DNA from: Proteus cibi
GTDB lineage: Bacteria > Pseudomonadota > Gammaproteobacteria > Enterobacterales > Enterobacteriaceae
Direction: 5' to 3'
Length of the DNA stretch: 64,000 nucleotides
NCBI RefSeq assembly: GCF_003144405.1
Contig: NZ_PENW01000010.1
Location: 153,894-217,893 of the forward strand
Part shown: piece after piece, positions 37,240 to 46,383 of the stretch
Layout of the letters: each line of letters opens with the position of its first letter
Numbering within the stretch: position 1 is the first letter of the stretch
Translations under genes and position numbers: made by a program
Notes under the pieces: model-generated
The model's input: only the letters and a program-made list of their open reading frames with translations
Told to the model about the DNA's origin: nothing
Database searches by the model: none

Positions 37240-37818
37240 ATGTTAGATATTAATAAAAACAATTTATCTCAGCTAACAGAGAAACTGGTTAAAAAACAAT
37301 GCACTTTAATGACTATTATTGCTACATTGGGTTTTATTGCAGGTTTTATCTGCATAATTAACCCTCTTTCTTCTGGCATTGTAATCAGTGTATTACTTGG
37401 TGTTGTCTTTTTTGCCTGTGCGATATCCAGCATTATTGGTGGTTTTAATGCTCAAGTTTCTTCTGGTTGGTCAATGTTGATTACGCTATTAGCGGGTTTT
37501 ATTTATCTTCTGCTTGGTTATATTTTTGTCACTGATCCACTAAAAGGTATGCTTAGTCTCGCCTTTTTTATCGGTTTTTTGTTTATATTTGCGGGTATAC
37601 TGCGCCTAAATATAGGCTTTAAACAGATCAAAGATAATTTTTATGGCTGGTTTAATATCTTGGTTGGATTTTTAGATTTAGTCATTGCCTATTTCTTACT
37701 TGCTTTTGGTCCTGAAACTTCAGTGGCACTTGTCATGGCGTTAATTGGTATACAACTTATTTTGAGCTCTATCACCCTGTTATCAATAACCAGTGCGATA
37801 AAACGAATGACTCGTTAA
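37240..37818 (+). CDS. hdeD: HdeD-like DUF308 membrane protein
   Basis: A 192-residue protein with six hydrophobic segments in three pairs. GFIAGFICIINPLSSGIVIS, AGFIYLLLGYIFVTDPLKGM and FLDLVIAYFLLAFGPETSVALVMALIGIQLI are the DUF308/HdeD pattern. E. coli HdeD is an inner membrane protein linked to acid resistance at high cell density. No hdeAB partner genes are present here. The start follows AGAGGTG by six bases; an in-frame GTG two codons earlier overlaps that site. Confidence 0.78.
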   Translation: MLDINKNNLSQLTEKLVKKQCTLMTIIATLGFIAGFICIINPLSSGIVISVLLGVVFFACAISSIIGGFNAQVSSGWSMLITLLAGFIYLLLGYIFVTDPLKGMLSLAFFIGFLFIFAGILRLNIGFKQIKDNFYGWFNILVGFLDLVIAYFLLAFGPETSVALVMALIGIQLILSSITLLSITSAIKRMTR

Positions 37819-37860
37819 TTGACTACTCAGTGATAATCACCTTATTGATTTTATATAGAC

Positions 37861-37885
37861 TAAGAGCCACATAAAGTGGCTCTTA
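37861..37885. terminator. Bidirectional hairpin between convergent genes
   Basis: TAAGAGCCAC/GTGGCTCTTA, a perfect ten-base-pair stem with a five-base loop between two convergent genes. Neither side has a strong T tract. Confidence 0.6.
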
Positions 37886-37909
37886 AGTAGAAAACAGAAT
37901 AGATTAATA

Positions 37910-39532
37910 TTAAGCACAAGGTAAACGCAGAGATACCGTATACATATTTTCTCCACACAAGTAGCAATTTCCCGTTTTTTCAAAGACCATCACCTGAATA
38001 CCGAGTTGCCCTACTTCAATATTAGGTAACGCATCCGCCAAAATACTCTCTAATGCAGGTTCAACAATTTCAACCATATTAATAGGATCATTATTAGGTG
38101 TTGTATCGTGCAAGAAATTCCCTAAACGAGGATCATCGGCATAAATTTCTAATGTTGAACGATATACCAACGTTCTTTCACTGCTATTTATCTTAGAATA
38201 ACCATTAAAGATGATAACCATTTTTTGGATATTCATTTGCGCTACACGGTTTTTAATTTGTAAACATAAAGAAGGAACAAGTCTAATATTGACAGAATTA
38301 AAGTAGCGATCGCAAATCTGAGGAATAGTGACACTAATACAAGGTTTTGGCGCAATATTCTTAATTTGCTTGCTGCATTCCCCCGTTAAAGAGTTATCAA
38401 CAATAATACGCTCACGTCGAGAAAAACAGATATTATCGAAGATATCAACTGTAAAGAAAGAAATATAATGAATACCATTTGTTAATGATTGATTTTCTAA
38501 TCTCACAGAAACGGCTGATTTATCAGTGCATGGCAACATCTTAAGTTGATCATTAAAATAAAATCCAACTTGTGTGCTTTCACTAATATCACGACCTAAA
38601 ATTAGGTTTGCGTTAACGCAATAATTTTCACTATGATAGCTGAGAATACCATTTAATGTTGCAGGCACTTTAGGAGAAGGTAATTTCTCCGTTGTCATTT
38701 CAACATAATAATCTCGTGATTTAATTGGCTTCGTTGGATCTTCGCTATTTTCAGTTTCAGCATGGAATATAGCAATTTGTTTAGGTTCACTCTTTTTAAA
38801 TTTGACTTTAAAATTTGCAATACCGTATTTGTTCGTTTTACCAATATTACTTTTCTCGCCATCGGCATTATAAATATCTGGCTCAACAGCTAATGTACTA
38901 TTCTCTACATCGTAAGTTAATTTGATTTCTTTATTTTGAACATCTTCCCCTTCTTTATCTTGCAGATGCACCACAAAACTTTTAGACACACTTTCCCACT
39001 GACTTGGCCATTGCATAGATTCTGAACGTATTGTCAACAAGTCATCAAATTTTTCACAATTAGACGCTGAACAGTCGGTGTTAGGATTGGTTTTAGGTGG
39101 AGTAACACGAATTTGTATTGGCGTTGCGTAATAAACCGTATTTTCATCATCTTCATCTTTTAAGATCAATTGTAATGATGCCACACCACTTCGATTACCC
39201 GTTAAAGAGATCTCTGTTTTACTGTCATCCACTATCGTAATGTAGACATCTTTGTTATTTGGCAAAATTAAAATACCTTTCGGACTGGTACGCCATTCAG
39301 CCAAACGTAGATTAATTCCCGTAACAACCACCTCATATTTGATAACTCGATTCATTTTGACTTCATTATCAGGATCATCAGGAGATGATTTTATCTGATT
39401 GAATTTAATTTCCACATTAGGATCAATGACGACTTGAGCATGAGCATCATAAACAGGTGGTGTCGGTGCTATTGCATCTTTCTCACCTTGTAAAATTTTT
39501 TGTAAACGTTCTTCTTTTGTCTCGATATTCAT
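37910..39532 (-). CDS. Unrecognised protein with bacterial Ig-like segments
   Basis: A 540-residue protein from ATG 39532, with AAAGGA about ten bases upstream. Residues 40-270 read like two beta-sandwich segments: one centred on EISLTGNRSGVASLQLIL, and a Big-1/invasin-like segment with SKSFVVHLQDKEGEDVQNKEIKLTY and GKTNKYGIANFKVKF. The last 240 residues are cysteine-rich and unrecognised (CFSRRERIIVDN, PSLCLQIKNRVA). An alternative TTG start at 39640, with AAGGAG five bases upstream, would add a hydrophobic helix that could anchor or export it. Ig-like domains usually act outside the cytosol, which favours that start, so the N terminus is unresolved. Function is unknown. Confidence 0.65.
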   Translation of the reverse strand: MNIETKEERLQKILQGEKDAIAPTPPVYDAHAQVVIDPNVEIKFNQIKSSPDDPDNEVKMNRVIKYEVVVTGINLRLAEWRTSPKGILILPNNKDVYITIVDDSKTEISLTGNRSGVASLQLILKDEDDENTVYYATPIQIRVTPPKTNPNTDCSASNCEKFDDLLTIRSESMQWPSQWESVSKSFVVHLQDKEGEDVQNKEIKLTYDVENSTLAVEPDIYNADGEKSNIGKTNKYGIANFKVKFKKSEPKQIAIFHAETENSEDPTKPIKSRDYYVEMTTEKLPSPKVPATLNGILSYHSENYCVNANLILGRDISESTQVGFYFNDQLKMLPCTDKSAVSVRLENQSLTNGIHYISFFTVDIFDNICFSRRERIIVDNSLTGECSKQIKNIAPKPCISVTIPQICDRYFNSVNIRLVPSLCLQIKNRVAQMNIQKMVIIFNGYSKINSSERTLVYRSTLEIYADDPRLGNFLHDTTPNNDPINMVEIVEPALESILADALPNIEVGQLGIQVMVFEKTGNCYLCGENMYTVSLRLPCA

Positions 39533-39780
39533 TGAGTGATTTCCTTTCTGTTCCGATTCCATGTTTAGCTTAAAGTAAAAAAATCGAGTGAAAATCACAA
39601 TAGAAAAAAGGCAACTAAGCATTGTTAACAAAGAAAACAAAAAAACTCCTTATAAACAATAAGATAAACGAATACCTTATTGCACTCAGTATGGTCCATT
39701 GCGCAAAAAACAACTGCGCAATAAAAAATAATTTAAAATTTAAAATATTTTTGCATAAAGCTATTGACTGTTATGGAAAT

Positions 39781-39794
39781 GTGATTAAAATCAA
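39781..39794. promoter_or_regulatory. Candidate FNR site upstream of the small transcript
   Basis: GTGAT-TAAA-ATCAA matches the FNR consensus at 9 of 10 informative bases. Confidence 0.6.
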
Positions 39795-39808
39795 TCTCAG
39801 AAAATATT

Positions 39809-39824
39809 TGTGACATGAATCACA
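39809..39824. promoter_or_regulatory. Perfect CRP site upstream of the small transcript
   Basis: TGTGA-CATGAA-TCACA has both consensus half-sites intact. A TAATAT hexamer at 39843-39848 sits where the -10 box of a class II CRP promoter would fall. Confidence 0.75.
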
Positions 39825-39846
39825 TTTTATTAATAGGATACTTAAT

Positions 39847-39921
39847 ATGAAATCAATGACTTCTTTTATTACTAACCTGCACCAAGTTGTTGTAAAATTA
39901 TCATCAACTCGTTTACTGTAA
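39847..39921 (+). CDS. Possible 24-aa small protein or small RNA with mini-ORF
   Basis: ATG to TAA encoding MKSMTSFITNLHQVVVKLSS plus TRLL, an amphipathic basic peptide. AGGA lies eight bases before the ATG. The unit begins after an FNR-like and a perfect CRP site and ends in a strong terminator, giving a transcript of about 145-170 bases. If transcription starts at the class II position (about 39855), the first ATG is lost and the in-frame ATG at 39856 would be near-leaderless, or the product is a non-coding RNA. The peptide is not one I recognise. Confidence 0.4.
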   Translation: MKSMTSFITNLHQVVVKLSSTRLL

Positions 39922-39950
39922 TTATTTGATTTAAAATAAAATACAGCATA

Positions 39951-40000
39951 AAGCCAGAAATAGCGCCCTCATCGCACAAAAGACTATTTCTGGCTTTTAT
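39951..40000 (+). terminator. Terminator of the small transcript
   Basis: AAGCCAGAAATAG/CTATTTCTGGCTT, a 13-base-pair stem with a 20-base loop, then TTATT. It lies 30 bases after the mini-ORF stop and before the ybdG promoter, so it ends an independent short transcript. Confidence 0.8.
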
Positions 40001-40130
40001 TCACGCTGCTACGCTTATTTACCATTTCATTTCCCCCCTCCTTTTTCGTAACAAAAAATTCACCTCCTTGAACTAAGTTCTCTTTTCTGTACTCTGAATA
40101 AACAACCTAGATTAACTATGAGGATATTTT

Positions 40131-41387
40131 ATGCAGCAGCAACTGCTTACATGGATACGTCAATTCAATGAGGAGTATGCCCAAGTCGCTTCTCTCCTAC
40201 TCGTTTTAGCCATTATTTTTCTTGTCGCAATCATTCTTCATTTTATTTTGCACAAGTTAGTCTTACCTAAAATTTCCAAAGCAATAAATCAGTACGACCA
40301 GAAATGGCAGCTTTCTCTAGAAATAAATAAACTATTTAGCCGTTTTGCTTTTTTAATCCAAGGCGTTGTTGTTAATATCCAAGCGCTGGTGTGGATGGGA
40401 TCAGGTAAAACACAAGAAATTCTCACCACCAGCGCGCAAGCGTGGTGCTTAATTTTTGGCTTATTGATGCTTTTCTCTATTATGGATCTCTGCATGCAGA
40501 TCATGAGAAATTCATCCTCATTTGGTCGATTACCCTTAAAAGGTATTTTTCAAAGCTTAAAACTCGCCGCCTCTGTGCTGATTGGGATAATGATTATTTC
40601 CCTACTTATTGGTAAATCACCCCTTATTTTACTCAGTGGTCTAGGCGCCATGACGGCGGTATTAATGTTGGTGTTTAAAGATCCTATTATGGGATTAGTT
40701 GCCGGTATTCAGTTATCAGCAAACAACATGATAAGCCTTGGTGACTGGTTAGAAATGCCTAAATATGGTGCTGATGGCGCCGTCATTGATATTAGTTTAA
40801 CAACCGTTAAAGTGCGTAATTGGGATAATACGGTAACGACTATTCCAACTTATTCTCTCATTTCAGATTCCTTTAAAAACTGGCAAGCAATGACAAAATC
40901 AGGAGGACGTCGTATTAAACGAAGTCTTGCTCTTGATATTAACAGCATCCATTTTTTAGATAAAAAACAACTTGATGATCTAGAAAAAGCTCACTTGTTG
41001 GCCCCTTATATAAAAAATAAGGAAAGTGAAATTAATCAATTCAATGCAACCTTAGGCAATGAATGTCAAACACCATTAAATCAACGAGGCATGACCAATA
41101 TTGGAACTTTCCGTGCGTATGTTGAAGCTTACTTAAAAAATCATCCTCATGTTCATCAGCAAATGACGATTATGGTAAGACAATTAGCACCAACCTCGGA
41201 TGGGCTTCCCATTGAAATTTACGCCTTTACGAACACCACCGTTTGGGTTCAATACGAGGCAATTCAATCAGATATATTTGATCATATCTTTGCTATTTTG
41301 CCTCAATTTGGCTTAAGGGTTCACCAATCTCCAACAGGAAATGATGTCAGAGCACTCAGGTTTCCTGATAAAAATAATCCACAATAA
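40131..41387 (+). CDS. ybdG: Miniconductance mechanosensitive channel YbdG
   Basis: A 418-residue MscS-family inner membrane channel that protects against moderate osmotic downshock. Five transmembrane helices precede the pore helix and MscS core (LLSGLGAMTAVLMLVFKDPIMGLVAGIQLSANNMISLGDW). LEMPKYGADGAVIDISLTTVKVRNWDNT is essentially identical to E. coli YbdG (MscM, 415 residues). The C-terminal cytosolic region (MTNIGTFRAYVEAYLKNHP, FDHIFAILPQFGLRVHQSPTGND) also matches. It has its own terminator. Confidence 0.95.
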   Translation: MQQQLLTWIRQFNEEYAQVASLLLVLAIIFLVAIILHFILHKLVLPKISKAINQYDQKWQLSLEINKLFSRFAFLIQGVVVNIQALVWMGSGKTQEILTTSAQAWCLIFGLLMLFSIMDLCMQIMRNSSSFGRLPLKGIFQSLKLAASVLIGIMIISLLIGKSPLILLSGLGAMTAVLMLVFKDPIMGLVAGIQLSANNMISLGDWLEMPKYGADGAVIDISLTTVKVRNWDNTVTTIPTYSLISDSFKNWQAMTKSGGRRIKRSLALDINSIHFLDKKQLDDLEKAHLLAPYIKNKESEINQFNATLGNECQTPLNQRGMTNIGTFRAYVEAYLKNHPHVHQQMTIMVRQLAPTSDGLPIEIYAFTNTTVWVQYEAIQSDIFDHIFAILPQFGLRVHQSPTGNDVRALRFPDKNNPQ

Positions 41388-41401
41388 ATTAATTTAGTAT
41401 T

Positions 41402-41438
41402 AAGTAAAAAAGAAGAATAATTCTTCTTTTTTACTTTT
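41402..41438 (+). terminator. Terminator after ybdG
   Basis: A 16-base-pair perfect stem, AAGTAAAAAAGAAGAA with its complement, loop of three bases. The 3' arm itself supplies the T tract (TTCTTCTTTTTTACTTTT). Confidence 0.85.
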
Positions 41439-41659
41439 CTTATTAACAAATATTTTTAATCTCTTATTTTGTTATCATGTTAACAATCTTGTTTTTCTCT
41501 ATTATTAATAAATATCGTTATATTATTTTATATATATCGAACGATTGTTAATACCTATTTATTTGATATTTCATTTACCACTAAAGTGGTATTAATCAGA
41601 AATTGTAACCATTTGTTTAATAATTATTTTTTTATATAACGTTATTAACATTTTTTATA

Positions 41660-41673
41660 TTGATATAAATCAT
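41660..41673 (+). promoter_or_regulatory. FNR site of dmsABC
   Basis: TTGAT-ATAA-ATCAT matches the FNR consensus at 9 of 10 bases and is centred 80 bases before the dmsA start codon. FNR activation of dmsABC is established in E. coli. The rest of the 41439-41740 region shows no gene. Confidence 0.75.
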
Positions 41674-41746
41674 TATAGGTAGAGGGGTTATAACTTAACA
41701 TATATATACAACTTTACTTGTTGTAAAAAATGTTAGGGTAATGTCA

Positions 41747-44179
41747 ATGTCAAAAATTAAAAATAATACTTCTATTACTGAAATGAGTCGGCGTGGATTC
41801 ATTCAGTCTGCAGCCGTTATTTCTGGCGCAGCTGCTGTTGCAGGAACGGTTTCATTACCATTCGCTGCTAATGCTCAAAATCCCCAGGGTATTCGTCCTG
41901 ATGAGACTTCTGAAACCATCAAATACAGTGCATGTTTAGTGAACTGTGGTAGCCGTTGTCCATTAAAAGTGCATGTGAAAGATGGCGTTATTCGTCGTAT
42001 TTCTAATGAAACGATGTATGACGATTCAACATTTGGTCTTCACCAAATTCGCCCATGTCTACGCGGTCGTTCTGTACGCTGGAAAACCTATAACCCCGAT
42101 CGTTTAAAATACCCAATGAAACGTGTTGGTAAACGTGGTGAAGGTAAATTTGAGCGTATTTCTTGGGATGAAGCCACTTCAATCATCGCGGAAAAATTAA
42201 AATATACCATCGAAAAATACGGTAATGAGTCTATTTATTACCAATATGGTACAGGCTCTACAGGTGCAAACTTACACGGCCGTACTGCTTGTAAACGATT
42301 ATTAAGTACTGTTGGTGGTTTTTTAAGTGACTATGGTACTTATTCATACTCTCAATTAACCGGTATTGTGCCTTATGTTTATGGTGACATGCTGGAATCA
42401 CTATTAACAGAAATTGAGAATTCAGACTTAGTTGTGATGTTTGGTCATAACCTCGCTGAAACACGTATGTCTGGTGGTGGTCAGTTCTATGAAACGTTAA
42501 ATGCGTTAGATAAGAGCAAAAGTAAAGTTATCATTATTGACCCTCGTCGTACCGACAGTGTGACAACATTAGGTGCCGAATGGATACCAATTTATCCAGG
42601 TACTGATGCTGCGTTAGTCGCTGCATTAGGCTATGTGATGATCCAAGAAGGCATCACCGATGAAGATTTCTTACGCGAATATTGTGTCGGTTGGGATAAA
42701 CAAACATTACCGGCATCAGCACCTGAAAATGGCTCTTATAAAGATTACATTTTAGGTAATGGCCCTGATGGCATTGCAAAAACACCTGAGTGGGCAAGTA
42801 AATTAACCGGTATTTCTGTTGCACGTATTATCCAATTAGCACGTGAAATTGGTGGTGCAAGAGCTGCGTGGATCTCTCAAGGTTGGGGTATTCAACGTAC
42901 TTCAAATGGTGAGCAAGCATGTCGTGCGATTATGATGCTACCATTAATGTCAGGTCATATTGGTCGCCCTGGTACAAATACAGGCTGTTGGGGGGGTAAC
43001 GTTGCTTATCCAGTTGCCAGTTTTGCTCTGCCTAACCCAGTTAAGACCTTGATCCCAACATTTATGTGGTCTGAAGCAATTGCTCGTGGTGATCAACTGA
43101 CCAGCAAAAATGCAGGTGTCAGAAATAAAGATAAACTCGATACGGGTATTAAATTTATGTGGTGTTATTCCAGTAACGTGATTGGTAACCAACACGCTGA
43201 CTTGAATAAAACGCATGATTTACTGCAAGATGAATCAAAATGTGAGTTTATTTTAGTGTGGGATAACCACATGACCCCCTCTGCAAAATACGCTGATATC
43301 TTACTGCCAGATGTGACAACCGTTGAGACAAACGATCTTATCAATAACTCTTACGCAAGTGGTGCTTACCACTATGTTGTCCGTTTACAAAATGCGATTA
43401 AACCACTTTGGGAAAACCGCCCTTGCTATGATGTCTTAACCGATATTGCAGAAAAGATGGGTACCAAAGAGCAATTCACTGAAGGACGTACTTATGAAGA
43501 GTGGATTGAATATTGCTATAACCAAATGCGTGAGAAAAACCCAGCACTGCCTACATTTGCAGAAACTAATGATGTAGGAATTATCGATCGTAAATTACCT
43601 AACCGTAATCAATACGTTGCACTTGAGGCATTCCGTCAAGATCCTATCGCTAATCCATTGAAAACAGCGTCAGGTAAGATTGAAATTTATTCTGAAAAAC
43701 TGATGCAAGATACTGAAGGCTGGGTTTTACCCGAAGGCGACCGTATCCCTGCAATTCCAGAATATTGTAAGAATGAAGAAGGTGTTGAAAACGTTAAGCT
43801 TAAAGAGAAATTCCCTCTGCAAATGACGGGTTTCCACGATAAAGGTCACGTTCACTCAAGTTACTATAACGTTGCTATGTTACGTGAAGCTATCCCTCAT
43901 CAATTCTGGTTAAACCCAATTGATGCGGCTGAACGCGGATTAAAATCTGGCGATATTGCTGAGATTTATAATGCTCGTGGCCGTTTAAATATTCTCGTCA
44001 AAGTAACCGATCGTGTATTACCTGGTGTGATTGCAGTACCGCAAGGTGCATGGCGTTCACTTGATACAACAGGTGTAGATACCGGTGGATGTATTAATAC
44101 ATTAACAAGCTGGCACCCATCGCCGTTTGCTAAAGGAAATCCACAACATACAAACCTTGTTGAAGTGAAACGTGCATAA
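41747..44179 (+). CDS. dmsA: Anaerobic DMSO reductase catalytic subunit DmsA
   Basis: A molybdopterin oxidoreductase of 810 residues (E. coli 814) that reduces dimethyl sulfoxide and amine N-oxides in the periplasm. The Tat signal is SRRGFIQSAAVISGAAAVAG. The FeS cluster ligands are in CLVNCGSRCPLKVHV with a fourth cysteine in RPCLRGRS. YNPDRLKYPMKRVGKRGEGKFERISWDEA, SQGWGIQRTSNGEQACRAI and the C-terminal GDIAEIYNARGRLNI and NPQHTNLVEV match DmsA. The second of two in-frame ATG codons is chosen because AGGG lies eight bases upstream. YnfE/YnfF paralogues are close, so the substrate range is inferred. Confidence 0.92.
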   Translation: MSKIKNNTSITEMSRRGFIQSAAVISGAAAVAGTVSLPFAANAQNPQGIRPDETSETIKYSACLVNCGSRCPLKVHVKDGVIRRISNETMYDDSTFGLHQIRPCLRGRSVRWKTYNPDRLKYPMKRVGKRGEGKFERISWDEATSIIAEKLKYTIEKYGNESIYYQYGTGSTGANLHGRTACKRLLSTVGGFLSDYGTYSYSQLTGIVPYVYGDMLESLLTEIENSDLVVMFGHNLAETRMSGGGQFYETLNALDKSKSKVIIIDPRRTDSVTTLGAEWIPIYPGTDAALVAALGYVMIQEGITDEDFLREYCVGWDKQTLPASAPENGSYKDYILGNGPDGIAKTPEWASKLTGISVARIIQLAREIGGARAAWISQGWGIQRTSNGEQACRAIMMLPLMSGHIGRPGTNTGCWGGNVAYPVASFALPNPVKTLIPTFMWSEAIARGDQLTSKNAGVRNKDKLDTGIKFMWCYSSNVIGNQHADLNKTHDLLQDESKCEFILVWDNHMTPSAKYADILLPDVTTVETNDLINNSYASGAYHYVVRLQNAIKPLWENRPCYDVLTDIAEKMGTKEQFTEGRTYEEWIEYCYNQMREKNPALPTFAETNDVGIIDRKLPNRNQYVALEAFRQDPIANPLKTASGKIEIYSEKLMQDTEGWVLPEGDRIPAIPEYCKNEEGVENVKLKEKFPLQMTGFHDKGHVHSSYYNVAMLREAIPHQFWLNPIDAAERGLKSGDIAEIYNARGRLNILVKVTDRVLPGVIAVPQGAWRSLDTTGVDTGGCINTLTSWHPSPFAKGNPQHTNLVEVKRA

Positions 44180-44190
44180 GGAGTTAACTC

Positions 44191-44808
44191 ATGAAGCAAT
44201 ATGGTTTTTATTTTGACTCCACTAAATGCACTGGCTGTAAAACCTGTCAAGTCAGTTGCAAGGATGAAAAAGATTTAGATTTAGGCCCTAAATTCCGCCG
44301 TGTTTATGAATACGGTGGTGGTAGCTGGGCAAAACAAGACGGGATCTGGACACAAAATATCTATAGTTATTATTTATCCATTTCTTGTAACCATTGTTCA
44401 AACCCGACTTGCGTTGCCGGTTGTCCAACTGGCGCTATGCATAAACGCGAAGAAGATGGTTTAGTGGTTGTTAACCAAGATATTTGTGTGGGTTGCCGTT
44501 ATTGCGAATTACGTTGCCCGTATGGTGCACCACAATTCGATGAGAAGAAAAAACTCATGTCTAAGTGTGATGGTTGCTACGAACGTGTAGCACAAGGCAT
44601 GAAACCGGTTTGTGTTGAGTCTTGTCCTCAACGTGCGCTTGATTTTGATGATATTGAAGTGATCAGAGCAAAACATGGTACTGAATGTGGTATCGCACCA
44701 ATGCCTGATCCTAGTTTGACCAATCCAAATATCGTGATCAAAGCACACAAAGAAGCGAAACCTTCTGGTGATAAAACCGGCTCAGTTCAAAATGCGGCGG
44801 AGGTATAA
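44191..44808 (+). CDS. dmsB: DMSO reductase iron-sulfur subunit DmsB
   Basis: A 205-residue electron-transfer protein with four [4Fe-4S] clusters: CTGCKTCQVSC, CNHCSNPTCVAGC, CVGCRYCELRC and CDGCYERVAQGMKPVCVESC. The length equals E. coli DmsB. AAGGAG precedes the ATG, 11 bases after dmsA. It carries electrons from DmsC to DmsA. Confidence 0.94.
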   Translation: MKQYGFYFDSTKCTGCKTCQVSCKDEKDLDLGPKFRRVYEYGGGSWAKQDGIWTQNIYSYYLSISCNHCSNPTCVAGCPTGAMHKREEDGLVVVNQDICVGCRYCELRCPYGAPQFDEKKKLMSKCDGCYERVAQGMKPVCVESCPQRALDFDDIEVIRAKHGTECGIAPMPDPSLTNPNIVIKAHKEAKPSGDKTGSVQNAAEV

Positions 44809-44811
44809 ACC

Positions 44812-45588
44812 ATGCATGAACTTCCTCTAGTCTTTTTTACTGTTTTAGGTTCGTCAGCAGCTGGTCTGTTTCTTATTGCTTATATCAGTAAAAAATTAGG
44901 TCAAATTGATGAAAACCAACTACGTAATGCGAATATTTTAGCCCTGATTTTAACATTAGTTGGCTTAGGTATTGGTGGATTACACGTTGGGCAGCCACTG
45001 CGTTTTTTCAATATGCTTTTAGGCGTTGGTCGTTCTCCAATGAGTAACGAAGCGTTTTTAAGTGGTGTGTTTACAGGTTTTGCTTTTGCCACTGTCGCAC
45101 TCACTGTAATGAAAAAATGGAAAGGCTTACGTGAAATTTGTAACCTATTTACCGTTGTTTTTGGTCTAGCATTTGTTTGGTCTATTCCGCAAGTTTATCA
45201 TATTCCTACAATTGCTAACTGGAATACAGGCTACACCACATTGCAATTCTGGATGACACTGTTAGTAGGTGGTGGTGTCTTAGCAATGGCAACAGGTGCA
45301 AGACGTTTAGGTGCATTGTCCTTTATTATCGGTGCCATTATTACTTTTGCTACTCGCTCTGGTTATGTCAGCTTCCTTGGTTTTACAGGTCCAGAACTCA
45401 GCGCTGATCAATCTCTCTTTTGGGGATTCCAATTAGCTGTCTTAGCATTAGGCGTGGTTATCGTAGGATTTACTGCAGTAAAAGCGCAAGCATCAAAAAT
45501 GACGTTAGCAACATGTGCTGCTGCGGTCATCATTGCCGAATTATCCGGTCGTATCGCCTTCTATAATTTATGGCATATTACGATGTAA
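44812..45588 (+). CDS. dmsC: DMSO reductase membrane anchor DmsC
   Basis: A 258-residue membrane protein with about eight helices (E. coli DmsC has 287 residues), starting three bases after dmsB with GGAGG upstream. It begins MHELPLVFFTVLGSSAAGLF and has GLHVGQPLRFFNMLLGVGRSPMSNEAFLSG, the quinol-site region of the family. It anchors DmsAB and oxidises menaquinol. The maturation chaperone gene dmsD is not in the window. Confidence 0.92.
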   Translation: MHELPLVFFTVLGSSAAGLFLIAYISKKLGQIDENQLRNANILALILTLVGLGIGGLHVGQPLRFFNMLLGVGRSPMSNEAFLSGVFTGFAFATVALTVMKKWKGLREICNLFTVVFGLAFVWSIPQVYHIPTIANWNTGYTTLQFWMTLLVGGGVLAMATGARRLGALSFIIGAIITFATRSGYVSFLGFTGPELSADQSLFWGFQLAVLALGVVIVGFTAVKAQASKMTLATCAAAVIIAELSGRIAFYNLWHITM

Positions 45589-45629
45589 TCTTGATGTTAT
45601 GGCTGATTAATCCGCCATAGAAAAGAAAC

Positions 45630-45666
45630 AAAATGCATACCCGAAAAAAAGGTATGCATTTTTTTT
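45630..45666. terminator. Bidirectional terminator between dmsC and the DUF924 gene
   Basis: AAATGCATACC/GGTATGCATTT, an 11-base-pair stem followed by T8 on the plus strand. It lies between convergent genes. Confidence 0.9.
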
Positions 45667-46207
45667 AGAATGAAGAGCCAGGTTGTTGTAAAAAATTTAA
45701 TTCTTCTGGTGTGGATGTTCGTCCTAAAATTTCATTACGATGAGGATAGCGACCATATTTATCAATAATTTCTTTGTGTCTTAATTCATATTGATAAGTA
45801 TTTTCATCATTAAGCTGAGAAAACAAAATAACCGCATCTTGATGAATTTTAGGCGATTCTGAATGCATAAATGGCATGATCATAAACTTACGTTTAACCG
45901 GTGTTAATGTCAGATATTCAGGTAACCGGATAGCTTCTTGCGCTAAGATTAATGCTATATTATCTTGGGCAAAGGCTTTTGGCGTATCTCGCCAAATATT
46001 ACGTGAGAACTGATCAAGAATAATGACCTCAGCTAAGCGCCCTTCTATCGTATCTCTCCATGATGCCAACTCGCCACGACTCGCGCTTAAACATAATTCA
46101 CCAAATCTATGGTTAATTTCTTTATCAAACTGAGGATCTTTTTTAAACCATTGCTCTGGTGTACATTCTTCAAACCAAAACGTCAAAGTTGATTGATAAG
46201 GGATCAT
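45665..46207 (-). CDS. DUF924-family protein
   Basis: A 180-residue soluble helical protein. LTFWFEECTPEQWFKKDPQFD, then WRDTIEGRLAEVIILDQFSRNIWRDTPKAFAQD, then KRKFMIMPFMHSES and HKEIIDKYGRYPHRNEILGR are the conserved DUF924 blocks. The fold resembles tetratricopeptide-like helical repeats and the function is unknown. The start is placed at MIPYQST; an in-frame start four codons earlier is possible and neither has a clear ribosome site. Confidence 0.85.
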   Translation of the reverse strand: MIPYQSTLTFWFEECTPEQWFKKDPQFDKEINHRFGELCLSASRGELASWRDTIEGRLAEVIILDQFSRNIWRDTPKAFAQDNIALILAQEAIRLPEYLTLTPVKRKFMIMPFMHSESPKIHQDAVILFSQLNDENTYQYELRHKEIIDKYGRYPHRNEILGRTSTPEELNFLQQPGSSF

Positions 46208-46244
46208 AAAAACTACCACGCTAGTTGTTTATTAATCAAAACAG

Positions 46245-46268
46245 CGTTTATTTTCATCAAAATAAACG
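46245..46268. repeat. Perfect inverted repeat upstream of the DUF924 gene
   Basis: CGTTTATTTT-CATC-AAAATAAACG, ten-base-pair arms with a four-base loop, about 40 bases upstream of the DUF924 start. It is a candidate operator, or a terminator for a short transcript. Confidence 0.5.
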
Positions 46269-46349
46269 TCATTGACGGGTTACTACTTTAATAAGTTACC
46301 ATTTTAATATCGCAACGGCTATTAACCCCTATCCGAAATGAACATAAAA

Positions 46350-46383
46350 TAAATCCCCTTTCCAATCTTGAAAGGGGATTTTA
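46350..46383 (+). terminator. Orphan terminator-like hairpin
   Basis: AAATCCCCTTT/GAAAGGGGATTT stem, loop of eight to nine bases, then TTAAATG. No annotated gene ends into it on the plus strand; on the minus strand it is 140 bases from the next gene start. Confidence 0.5.

Noticed and set aside
39622..39813. 63-codon plus-strand frame near the FNR/CRP sites
   Set aside because: It overlaps the FNR and CRP sites and the 5' part of the divergent Ig-like gene, lacks a ribosome site, and is Lys/Asn-rich as expected by chance.
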